Assembly (NCBI RefSeq): GCF_040833955.1
Contig: NZ_CP162133.1
Location: forward strand, 3,169,501-3,233,500
Source: Leptospira sp. WS60.C2
Lineage (GTDB): Bacteria; Spirochaetota; Leptospiria; Leptospirales; Leptospiraceae
Length of the DNA: 64,000 nt
Direction of reading: 5' to 3'
Position 1 is the stretch's first letter. Every line of letters starts with the position of its first letter. Under the pieces are notes generated by a model. It did not search any database. It worked only from the letters and a program-made list of their open reading frames with translations, and was not told where the DNA came from. Position numbers and translations under genes: made by a program. Of the stretch, positions 1-7,335 are shown in pieces.

Positions 1-912
1 AATGAGAATTATTTTGTCTTACTACTCTTGTTATTCGGTGGAATCATCATTTCCTTTATCTCTTATTTTGAGAGTTTATTTGTTTCTTATAGAAAATACA
101 AATCGTTATCACTTTGGAACCCACTTCCCAATGTGATTCGATTGACACTTCTCATTTATTTTTCTGAAACAAATGCACATCCTCTCACGTATATGGATAT
201 CTTAGCAATTTTTTGTATTGCTCCTATTTTTGTTCTTTTTTTGTTTTTTTTATTTTTTGGGAAAGATGAGATTTCTTTTAGTGCTGACATCTCCGAAATA
301 AGGCAAAACGAAAAAAAACTCCTGCTTTTCAATTTGTGGGCTTTTGCCGCTTCTATTTTTGCCATCCTTTCTGATCGAATGGAGATTTTTTTTCTAAATC
401 AGTTCCACCCACCAGAGATTGTTGCAGACTATGGAACCGCCTTGCAACTGTTTAGCGGATTTATTATCATATTATCAACCTTTAATTCTATCATCTATCC
501 TAAGCTTGCAAGACTTGCGGAAACAGAAGAGTTCCCAACAGTATTGAAAAAATCTGTTTTTTTAGGGGGAATGATTGCACTTTGTTTGTTCCCAGGAATA
601 TTTTTGGCGGAGCCAATTTTGACTTTGTTATTTGGAACCAAATATACAAACTCAATCTCTGTTTTTAAGATTTTATATCCTAATTTCTTATTGCAATTGG
701 TGTTTGCACCACTTGGAACCGCCTTGTTCGCGTTAGGTTTACCAAGATTACTGGCTGGCCTTGCCTTACTTCGACTCATATTTGGGGCTCTGTTTGACTA
801 TTGGATTATCCCTGACTTTGGAGCCAACGGTGCAGCTGTTTCCCTATTTTTAGGACAAATTGTATCTTGGTTACTCTTAACAGGTTACTTTATGGCTTAC
901 TTTCGGAAATAA
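1..912 (+). CDS. Polysaccharide flippase, C-terminal part (cut by window edge)
   Basis: The reading frame is open from base 1, so the gene begins outside the window and only about 300 C-terminal residues are seen. The protein is almost entirely hydrophobic helices separated by short charged loops, including a long cytoplasmic stretch (ISFSADISEIRQNEKKL). This is the look of MATE/MVF-fold Wzx-type flippases that move lipid-linked oligosaccharides across the inner membrane. The internal order (RMEIFFLNQF, then SIIYPKLARL, then a GLPRLLAGLALLR segment) is typical of the family. Substrate cannot be read from the sequence. Its 3' end overlaps the convergent gene at 890-1516 by 23 bases. Confidence 0.75.
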   Translation, partial: NENYFVLLLLLFGGIIISFISYFESLFVSYRKYKSLSLWNPLPNVIRLTLLIYFSETNAHPLTYMDILAIFCIAPIFVLFLFFLFFGKDEISFSADISEIRQNEKKLLLFNLWAFAASIFAILSDRMEIFFLNQFHPPEIVADYGTALQLFSGFIIILSTFNSIIYPKLARLAETEEFPTVLKKSVFLGGMIALCLFPGIFLAEPILTLLFGTKYTNSISVFKILYPNFLLQLVFAPLGTALFALGLPRLLAGLALLRLIFGALFDYWIIPDFGANGAAVSLFLGQIVSWLLLTGYFMAYFRK

Positions 913-1516
913 CATACTCGTAAATCTTCTTATAATTTTCGATCAAAATTGTCCATTCATTGGAATGGATATTTCCACCGTATAACTTTTGATAAGATTC
1001 CTTTGCCGATTTTCCTTCAGCTAAATATTCTTTAAATTTAAGCAATACCATTTTAAACTGAATCGAATCTATATGAATGTCATAATCTCTGTTAATTTTA
1101 ACACCGGAAGATAATTCAAATTCTCTAACAAAAATTTCAGACAAAGCAAGGATTCCATATCCTTTTTCATTCTTTGGTTGAAACTCAGTGCGAGTTTTTG
1201 CCCATGCCAATAAAAATAATGATGGAATCGGAGGATATTCGCCTAACATTGTTCCATCGGGGAATTGTAATTTTTGGGAGTATCGCACAATTGCTCTTGC
1301 GAATTCTTTCTTTCGACGATGGGATAATCTGGAAGATTCCTGCCGATTTAAATAGGAAACAATGACTGCCTCTTCTTTACTATGATCGGTTTTTTCAAAA
1401 AATCGACTGAGGTCATAAGAAAAACGGGTATCAGCTTCTTTGTAAGAAAAAATGACCAACAAAAGAGGGAATATGAGAAGAAATCCATGTCGATATTTCA
1501 AAAGTAGTTTCTTCAT
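890..1516 (-). CDS. Small exported protein, possibly a divergent lytic-transglycosylase-like domain
   Basis: A 208-residue protein with an N-terminal hydrophobic segment (about residues 11-24) that would act as a signal anchor or signal peptide. Residues 105-180 have the order seen in SLT-type transglycosylases: a Glu in TRTEFQP (Glu111), a GYGILAL stretch like GxMGLMQ, then a DIHIDSIQFK helix resembling the segment after the catalytic domain's second motif. The match is weak and the name is a suggestion only. If wrong, it is an unrecognised envelope protein. It converges on the flippase and ends inside it. Confidence 0.45.
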   Translation of the reverse strand: MKKLLLKYRHGFLLIFPLLLVIFSYKEADTRFSYDLSRFFEKTDHSKEEAVIVSYLNRQESSRLSHRRKKEFARAIVRYSQKLQFPDGTMLGEYPPIPSLFLLAWAKTRTEFQPKNEKGYGILALSEIFVREFELSSGVKINRDYDIHIDSIQFKMVLLKFKEYLAEGKSAKESYQKLYGGNIHSNEWTILIENYKKIYEYVISESKP

Positions 1517-1592
1517 CTTTTATAGTATCGGGATTGTTGTTTTCCTAATCGTAATTTTTTTCACTCCCTAATGGAACAAAATGACTTCGGTT

Positions 1593-2492
1593 TTAATGAC
1601 TTTGTCCAGCAATCCGATTCCACGTTTTAAAAAATCGAACCTCATTGCCTTTTTCGTTATATACGATAGAATCAATATTCATCTTTGCTAGGAAAATACC
1701 CCGTCCACTCACTAAATTGGCACTTGGGTTTTCAATTGGATTGGGAATTTTCGATACTGCAAAACCATTGCCTTCATCTCGAATGACGACAGTCACACCA
1801 ACATCGTCCATGAGTAACTCGACAAATACAGATGAATTGTTTCCAGCACACCGATCATCCACAAACTTAAAATAATCCTGATTTGCCTCTAAACATTCCT
1901 GTTTTTCGGTATAACTCACTCCTGCAACTCCATGTTCAATTGCGTTTGCCAAAAGTTCATACAGTACGATTTTGATTGAGATTAAATCCTCCGGAGTCGC
2001 ATGCGGAGAGTTTAAGATTTGTTTGGTTAAGAATGCAATATAGGAAGTTAGTTTTTTGATTTGTGGTTTTAGTTTAATTTTACAGTCTCCACTAAATTGT
2101 GTGATTTCACCACTATTGTAAAGTAAAGAGAGATCAATATCGGCATTTTCAAATTTTTTGATCCGAGAACGTAACGCTTCCATTCGGAACGGTTTAAGAA
2201 AAAAATCAACCGCTCCCATTCGAAAAACATCAATTGCAATTTGAATATCACTGTCTCCTGTGATGACTAAAAAGGGAGTTTGGTTTCCATCTGCTCTCAG
2301 TTTTTGGATGAATTGGATGCCATTTAATTTTGGTAAGCTGATATCAGAAATGATGAGGTCAAAGGTATTTTGGTTGGAAATGGCAAGGGCTTCCATGCCA
2401 TCCGATGCAAGTGTGACAGTAAATTCGTCTTTGAAATATTCCCAGAACAATTCGCGGATTGTTTCTTCATCGTCAACAAAAAGGATTTTCAT
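1593..2492 (-). CDS. Response regulator fused to a HATPase_c (anti-sigma kinase-like) domain
   Basis: An N-terminal receiver domain (MKILFVDDEE, acceptor Asp50 in LIISDISLP, Lys in FLKPF) is followed after a linker by a GHKL ATPase domain. The ATPase shows an N-box (YELLANAIEHG) and G-boxes (RDEGNGF, SGRGIFLAK). There is no HisKA domain, so the ATPase resembles RsbW/SpoIIAB-type serine kinases rather than a histidine kinase. I infer a protein whose phosphorylation controls a partner-switch kinase. The start is placed at an internal ATG, 14 codons after an in-frame TTG at 2534, because the receiver domain begins exactly there. Confidence 0.8.
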   Translation of the reverse strand: MKILFVDDEETIRELFWEYFKDEFTVTLASDGMEALAISNQNTFDLIISDISLPKLNGIQFIQKLRADGNQTPFLVITGDSDIQIAIDVFRMGAVDFFLKPFRMEALRSRIKKFENADIDLSLLYNSGEITQFSGDCKIKLKPQIKKLTSYIAFLTKQILNSPHATPEDLISIKIVLYELLANAIEHGVAGVSYTEKQECLEANQDYFKFVDDRCAGNNSSVFVELLMDDVGVTVVIRDEGNGFAVSKIPNPIENPSANLVSGRGIFLAKMNIDSIVYNEKGNEVRFFKTWNRIAGQSH

Positions 2493-2555
2493 AGGCAAAA
2501 GTCTTAGGTTAAAAGAATCTTTAACCTTTAACAATTGTAAATCTATTTTTGGAAA

Positions 2556-3920
2556 TTAGTCCTCTAGGTTGTAAGATCGACCTAATTTATAAGTGGACTG
2601 GAGTTCTTGTTGTAGATCTAAAATCTCTTTTTTGGTGAAAAAAGCAATTTTACCACCAGATAATTCGAACGCATAATACGATGCCTGATCGGATTGTAAT
2701 AGATTTTTCAGTTGGCTTAGGGAACTGATGCGCGTACCATTCACCTTCTCCAAAACTAAATCCTGAAAGTCTTGGTATCCTAGGTTACCTTCTAGGGGAA
2801 AAACACGACTTAAGATCACTATTTTTTCACGGATAGGGTGGACTTTCTTCTGGTAGTAATCCGAAAGATAAACCAATTTTTTCTCGGATTTAACTCGGTA
2901 TTCCGTTCCAAATTCTTTTAGGTAAGCATTAGAAAGTTCCGTAAAGAAAAATCCTCCAACAATCAAATAAAGAGGCTTACGATTTTTGGCTTCTTCCGGA
3001 ATTAAAAATTCGTTTGAATCATACGCCCGCAAATCATACGAAAGATTGATATTTTGATAATTACGATATAGCTTGAGTTGGACCGTCTCACCTAATTCGC
3101 GCAAACGTCCATCCGACTTTCGCAACACCAAATCAAAAATTTTGTCTGCTCGGTCCCATTCATCCACTTTGGTAAGAGAAAAAGCATTGATCATGGTCAC
3201 CAAATCGCCTGGAAACAAATTGTATGCTGGACCAACACCTGGAATGACTTCTGTAACAAGAAGTGGATTTGGAAATGATTTGGAGTAAAATTCTTTTTCA
3301 GATGGTGTTAAATTAACATCAAACAAAAATCCGGGATGAGGAAAGGATTTCCCTCCTGACCGATAAAACAATTCCACATATTCCGTCGGGATTAAAAAAT
3401 CGGAGATTGTAATTCCGCATAACAGTTGATTTTTGAAGAAAAAATCAGATTCTTCTGTTTTTTTCTGATCCAACATAAAAACTTTGATAGGAGTTTTTGA
3501 AAAAGGCAAATAAACATATCTGGATTTTCCAGTAGGACAATGTTTGCCGATTGTTTTCAAATCCAACCCAACAGGTTTTGGTAATTTTTGCATCCCTGTG
3601 GCTTCTAATAATAAAAACCCAGTTTCTCCATCATAGGCTTTGATCGAAAGTTTTGGTACAGAATAATCAAAGGTCTCAAATTCTGCATACACAGGATTTT
3701 GTTTGGAGAGTGTAACACCAAAGAAAACTCCTCTCCCTAAATGGATAATATTCAGCTTTCTTGAGAAAGGTTCGCCGACAAGCCAAGGATTTTGGTGGCT
3801 AACTTTCTGGAAGGTCACTCTTGATTCAATGACTCGTTTGTCCTCAAACTCTTCCCCTAAAAGATGAGAGGCAAAAAAAACGAAAAAGAATCCAAAAACA
3901 ATCGCTCTAAAGTTCTTCAT
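2556..3920 (-). CDS. Exported PDZ protein with a decayed trypsin-like domain
   Basis: A secreted protein with a clear signal peptide (MKNFRAIVFGFFFVFFASHL). The first half follows the upstream protease in outline: GRGVFFG where the protease has GFGSGLV, and KAYDGETGFLLL where the protease has IGYDCDLALL. It has no TNAHVV and no GNSGGP, so the catalytic His and Ser are gone. A PDZ-like region follows (VIPGVGPAYNLFPGDLV) and a second candidate PDZ lies near the C-terminus. It overlaps the protease gene by 14 bases from this start, or 26 from an ATG at 3932. A scaffold or regulator of the active protease is an inference. Confidence 0.65.
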   Translation of the reverse strand: MKNFRAIVFGFFFVFFASHLLGEEFEDKRVIESRVTFQKVSHQNPWLVGEPFSRKLNIIHLGRGVFFGVTLSKQNPVYAEFETFDYSVPKLSIKAYDGETGFLLLEATGMQKLPKPVGLDLKTIGKHCPTGKSRYVYLPFSKTPIKVFMLDQKKTEESDFFFKNQLLCGITISDFLIPTEYVELFYRSGGKSFPHPGFLFDVNLTPSEKEFYSKSFPNPLLVTEVIPGVGPAYNLFPGDLVTMINAFSLTKVDEWDRADKIFDLVLRKSDGRLRELGETVQLKLYRNYQNINLSYDLRAYDSNEFLIPEEAKNRKPLYLIVGGFFFTELSNAYLKEFGTEYRVKSEKKLVYLSDYYQKKVHPIREKIVILSRVFPLEGNLGYQDFQDLVLEKVNGTRISSLSQLKNLLQSDQASYYAFELSGGKIAFFTKKEILDLQQELQSTYKLGRSYNLED

Positions 3921-5364
3921 AATTGGCACCATATCTTTTTTTAACCCTTTGGTTCATTTGGTAAATGGATTCTGGTCTGAGAACAATCGGTAAGTCCATT
4001 CCGCGAAATTTTAGCACAATCATTCCACGTTTGTTTTCTTTCCATATGGATTTAAATTCATTTAAATCTTTCGGAACTCTACCATTGATCGACTCCACAA
4101 CCTTGTATTTGTATTTTTTATACTTTGATGTTTCTGGATCGTTAAAATTATAACTTAACACTATATCTCTAGTTGTGTATCGATATAGGAGATCTTGGAT
4201 AAAATAACTATAATGGTATTGTAAGGAACTGTCTAAGTCCCCATCTTCTGAGTGGAAAAATGATCTGGTGATGGGTTGGAATACAAAACCTGCCTGCAAA
4301 AAGTAATCTTCCGTTGCATCACGATACAACTCTAATGCATAATTTTTTTGTAAGTTGACTTCGGCTTGGTTTTGTTTGCCGGCACGGTAAAAACTAATGG
4401 TAACTTTAGAATTCAACTGTTTATCTTCAATCCAATCGATGATGAATTCTTTTTTATTGGATAACGTCAATTCCCCATCATTGGAAATAGGTATTCCATC
4501 AAATGCAGTTACAAAATCCTTTTCCTTTAACACTTTTGAAAAGGTCGAGGAAGGATAAATACGATTCACAAAAATGCCTGTTTCTGAAGAGGGAACCTTC
4601 ATTGCCTGTTTTAAGCTTTTAGGGTTTCCATTTTGAAATGTAAAACCGATATTCGGAAATCCATCATATTTTCCATCACTTATGTCTTCCAAAAAGTGAC
4701 GGATGATATCATTGGAAATGAGATAGGCAATCCCTTGTTCCAAAGTACTAATTTGAAACACAAGCCCAACTACTTTACCATTCTGTACGGCAGGACCACC
4801 CGAATTTCCAGGTTGGATGTTAGCAGAGATTTTTAACACATTTCGGTAATCTAACCCAGAATAGGTGTATCTGTTTTTTTCAAATCGGAGGATGGATCCT
4901 TTTTCCACAGACAAACTATCATTTCCATTAGGAAACCCAAGTAATAAGACGTCCGAACCTAAATTCGGAATGCCTTCCAATAACGTTAGCGATGTTGTTT
5001 GTTCAGAGAAATCGGGATCATTGACTTGTAACAGAGCCAAATCACAATCATAACCGATGAATTTAACGTCTGCTAAGTATTCTTTCTTAGTAAAGCTACT
5101 TCTTACCAAAATTCGTTTTGCATCACGAACAACATGTGCATTCGTTAAAATCGTTTGATTGGGAAGTACGAGTCCTGAACCAAAACCAGTATACAGATTC
5201 TTTTTCATCCATGGTTGGGTTTTATTCTCAGTATTAAAACCTTCATTTCGAATCAATACTACGGAACGGAATATAGAATCCACAGCAGGTTCTACATCTG
5301 TTTGCGAAAAGATGGATTCACTCCATAGGAGTATGGTTAGACAAACAAGGATGAATTTATTCAT
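3907..5364 (-). CDS. Secreted trypsin-like serine protease with PDZ domains (DegP/HtrA-like)
   Basis: A signal peptide (about residues 1-20, ending SIFSQ) is followed by a chymotrypsin-fold domain with an intact triad: His77 in LTNAHVV, Asp108 in YDCDLALL and Ser188 in PGNSGGP. PDZ-like segments follow (PSSTFSKVLKEKDFVTAFDG and one near the C-terminus around SINGRVPKDLNEF). This is the layout of periplasmic HtrA/Deg proteases that act on misfolded envelope proteins, with a longer C-terminal half than E. coli DegP. It is the middle gene of a tightly overlapping operon and overlaps both neighbours, which suggests translational coupling. Confidence 0.85.
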   Translation of the reverse strand: MNKFILVCLTILLWSESIFSQTDVEPAVDSIFRSVVLIRNEGFNTENKTQPWMKKNLYTGFGSGLVLPNQTILTNAHVVRDAKRILVRSSFTKKEYLADVKFIGYDCDLALLQVNDPDFSEQTTSLTLLEGIPNLGSDVLLLGFPNGNDSLSVEKGSILRFEKNRYTYSGLDYRNVLKISANIQPGNSGGPAVQNGKVVGLVFQISTLEQGIAYLISNDIIRHFLEDISDGKYDGFPNIGFTFQNGNPKSLKQAMKVPSSETGIFVNRIYPSSTFSKVLKEKDFVTAFDGIPISNDGELTLSNKKEFIIDWIEDKQLNSKVTISFYRAGKQNQAEVNLQKNYALELYRDATEDYFLQAGFVFQPITRSFFHSEDGDLDSSLQYHYSYFIQDLLYRYTTRDIVLSYNFNDPETSKYKKYKYKVVESINGRVPKDLNEFKSIWKENKRGMIVLKFRGMDLPIVLRPESIYQMNQRVKKRYGANYEEL

Positions 5365-6265
5365 AATACAGGATTACTTTCTCCCAAACAATTTGAGTTT
5401 CTGAAATTTTTTTAAGGAACGCCTTTCCTAAGACCCGTTCCCCTGGTTTTGGATCTTTCCAAATCGTATTGGAAACTAGCAATTCTCCAGAAGGAGTAGA
5501 TGGAACACGGATCAATCGATAGATAGAATCTTTAACACAAGTGATGCGAAATACATAAGAAATGGTTTGATCCCAATAAAAACTTTGGTCTTTTTCTAAA
5601 AATTCCAAAGGACAAGAAGTATCAAAAAATACATCCAAGTTTGAGGGCACTTCCTTTCTTCGTTTTGGATTTTCAGCGATGGATTGAAAATAATATAAGT
5701 TCGGATTTTGAATGGGTTGGTATCGAGTTTGATTTGTTCGAGTATCGTTCGACTGGGGTTTTATACCCAATGGCTGTTCTTTTTTTTGTGGGAAATCCAA
5801 TTCCGTATCATCAGTGTTTTGTTTCCAATTCGCAATCGAATCTGAATCTAAAACAATTTGACCTGTTTGGATTTCTAGATATTGTTTTTTGCCAATTCGA
5901 TGAACAGCCTTTAAACGAAATTCACCTTGTCTGAGAAGGTTTTTCTTACGTGACGAAAATTCTATGAAATTAGGTTCTTCACTTTCTTGGCAACTGAGTC
6001 GGTAGTAGGTTACAGAGGAAATTTTGGAAGCAAGGATCAGGTTACAGTTGCTATCACTGGTAGAATATAGTGCAGATTTCCGAATTTTCCTTTGAAACGA
6101 CTTTGAAATCCTTCCCCGTTTCATTTGATCCATTTCTTCTTTTAATGTAAGCAAAGACTGATCGAATGGAATTTTGTCAGCAGATAGGTTGGCTAACGAA
6201 AAAAAAGATAAAATCACAACAAAGATTATGTAAAGATGCCAATTCATAGAGTACCGACTATCCAT
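5357..6265 (-). CDS. Exported protein of unknown function, first gene of the protease operon
   Basis: An unrecognised protein of about 300 residues. A hydrophobic N-terminal segment (YIIFVVILSFFSLANLSA) ending in an Ala-x-Ala-like site looks like a signal peptide. The mature part is polar and has two similar stretches, each with an isolated Cys pair (DSNCNLILAS...YRLSCQ and DTSCPLEFL...FRITCVK), so it may be an internal duplication of a beta-rich domain with a disulphide. It overlaps the downstream protease by 8 bases. The start is an ATG 14 codons into the open frame; a further ATG at 6247 is equally possible. Confidence 0.6.
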   Translation of the reverse strand: MDSRYSMNWHLYIIFVVILSFFSLANLSADKIPFDQSLLTLKEEMDQMKRGRISKSFQRKIRKSALYSTSDSNCNLILASKISSVTYYRLSCQESEEPNFIEFSSRKKNLLRQGEFRLKAVHRIGKKQYLEIQTGQIVLDSDSIANWKQNTDDTELDFPQKKEQPLGIKPQSNDTRTNQTRYQPIQNPNLYYFQSIAENPKRRKEVPSNLDVFFDTSCPLEFLEKDQSFYWDQTISYVFRITCVKDSIYRLIRVPSTPSGELLVSNTIWKDPKPGERVLGKAFLKKISETQIVWEKVILYYE

Positions 6266-6419
6266 AGTATCGGATTCTCTACCCCTCGGAATCAACTCCA
6301 AGAGCATTGATTTCTTTTCTCATTATGTCCCGACCCCGCTTTGAATTTTTTTTTTGGTTTTCAGACTTTCAAAAATTCGAGGGGGGGAAAAGTAATGTAA
6401 GAAATAGGAGAATACTTTT

Positions 6420-7271
6420 TTGAACTGGAACTTTCTGAAAACCGAAATAGAACCTGGTGACTTCCTCATCGATTGTCGTTCCCAATCAGCATATGAAGAA
6501 GAAACATTAGAAGGTGCATATTATTATCCATTTATCAAAAAAGCATTCGGCTCTGACCCAGAATCCCAAAAGAAATTGTATTGCCCGATGGCCGCTGTGG
6601 TGCAAGAGTTTCAAAAATCCAAAAAAACTCGAATCATCGTTTTTGACGAAGGAATGGGAATGTTTTCCACTCGTATGGTGTATTTACTCCGAGGGATGGG
6701 AATCAAAGATGCATATGTTCTTGGGAAAAAATGGCCTGTAGAAGGCAAAAAAGCCAAAGGCGAACTCAAAATCGAACCTCCCATTGCTGACAAAGCAAAA
6801 CCCATTGAAGGCGTTGTGGACAAAGCCTTTATGGAACGAAATCTTACAAAATTACAAATCTTTGATGCAAGAACCATGGATGAGTACGAAGGTCGTTTGC
6901 CTCGCCTCACCGCTCCAGAAGAAGGAACACTCTGTGGCCGATTGCCTGGAGCTTTCCTTTGGGACTGGAGGAATTTGTACGATGGAGAAGCGAACCTCAT
7001 CGAACGTTCTATCTTCAAAAAACGCCTGAATGGGTTTCCTTTTATGCCAGAAAGACCCACTGTCATTTATGATTACAATGGTGCTAGATCTTGTTTGTTA
7101 GCTCTTATGCTAAGAGAAGCTGGTTACATTGATGTCACAACCTACCAAGGATCCTGGTTTGAGTGGAGAAAGTCCAACTTACCGAAACAAGCAGTCGCTG
7201 TTTTTGGTGCCAAACAAGGTATAGCGGCCGCAGCTCCTAGAGTTGGTGGAATAGATCGCAAGAAAGTCTAA
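6420..7271 (+). CDS. Two-domain rhodanese-like protein lacking the catalytic cysteine
   Basis: Two rhodanese domains in tandem (about residues 10-110 and 130-252), as in thiosulfate or 3-mercaptopyruvate sulfurtransferases. The N-domain has [12 protein letters not shown] and IPGA-like GAYYYPF; the C-domain has [13 protein letters not shown] and [12 protein letters not shown]. The active-site loop reads IYDYNGARS, with Asp218 where SseA/rhodanese carry the sulfur-accepting Cys, so classical sulfurtransferase chemistry is doubtful. A Cys sits seven residues later (Cys225). Translation starts at TTG 6420 with an AGGAG at 6406-6410. It is divergent from the protease operon. Confidence 0.75.
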   Translation: MNWNFLKTEIEPGDFLIDCRSQSAYEEETLEGAYYYPFIKKAFGSDPESQKKLYCPMAAVVQEFQKSKKTRIIVFDEGMGMFSTRMVYLLRGMGIKDAYVLGKKWPVEGKKAKGELKIEPPIADKAKPIEGVVDKAFMERNLTKLQIFDARTMDEYEGRLPRLTAPEEGTLCGRLPGAFLWDWRNLYDGEANLIERSIFKKRLNGFPFMPERPTVIYDYNGARSCLLALMLREAGYIDVTTYQGSWFEWRKSNLPKQAVAVFGAKQGIAAAAPRVGGIDRKKV

Positions 7272-7293
7272 AAAAAGATTTACGAATCCAAAT

Positions 7294-7335
7294 ACCATCG
7301 GTTCACTAAGCTCTGCTCTTGGAGGTTCCGATGGT
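7294..7335 (+). promoter_or_regulatory. Inverted repeat that covers the start codon of the GH31 gene
   Basis: Two perfect 8-base arms, ACCATCGG (7294-7301) and CCGATGGT (7328-7335), flank a 26-base loop. The right arm contains the ATG at 7331, and the ribosome-binding site GGAGG (7321-7325) lies in the loop beside it. In the mRNA this hairpin would hide the start codon, so it could limit translation. No ligand or partner is evident. Confidence 0.35.

Noticed and set aside
6611..7066. 151-codon antisense frame over the rhodanese gene
   Set aside because: The plus strand encodes a clear rhodanese; the antisense frame has no motif.
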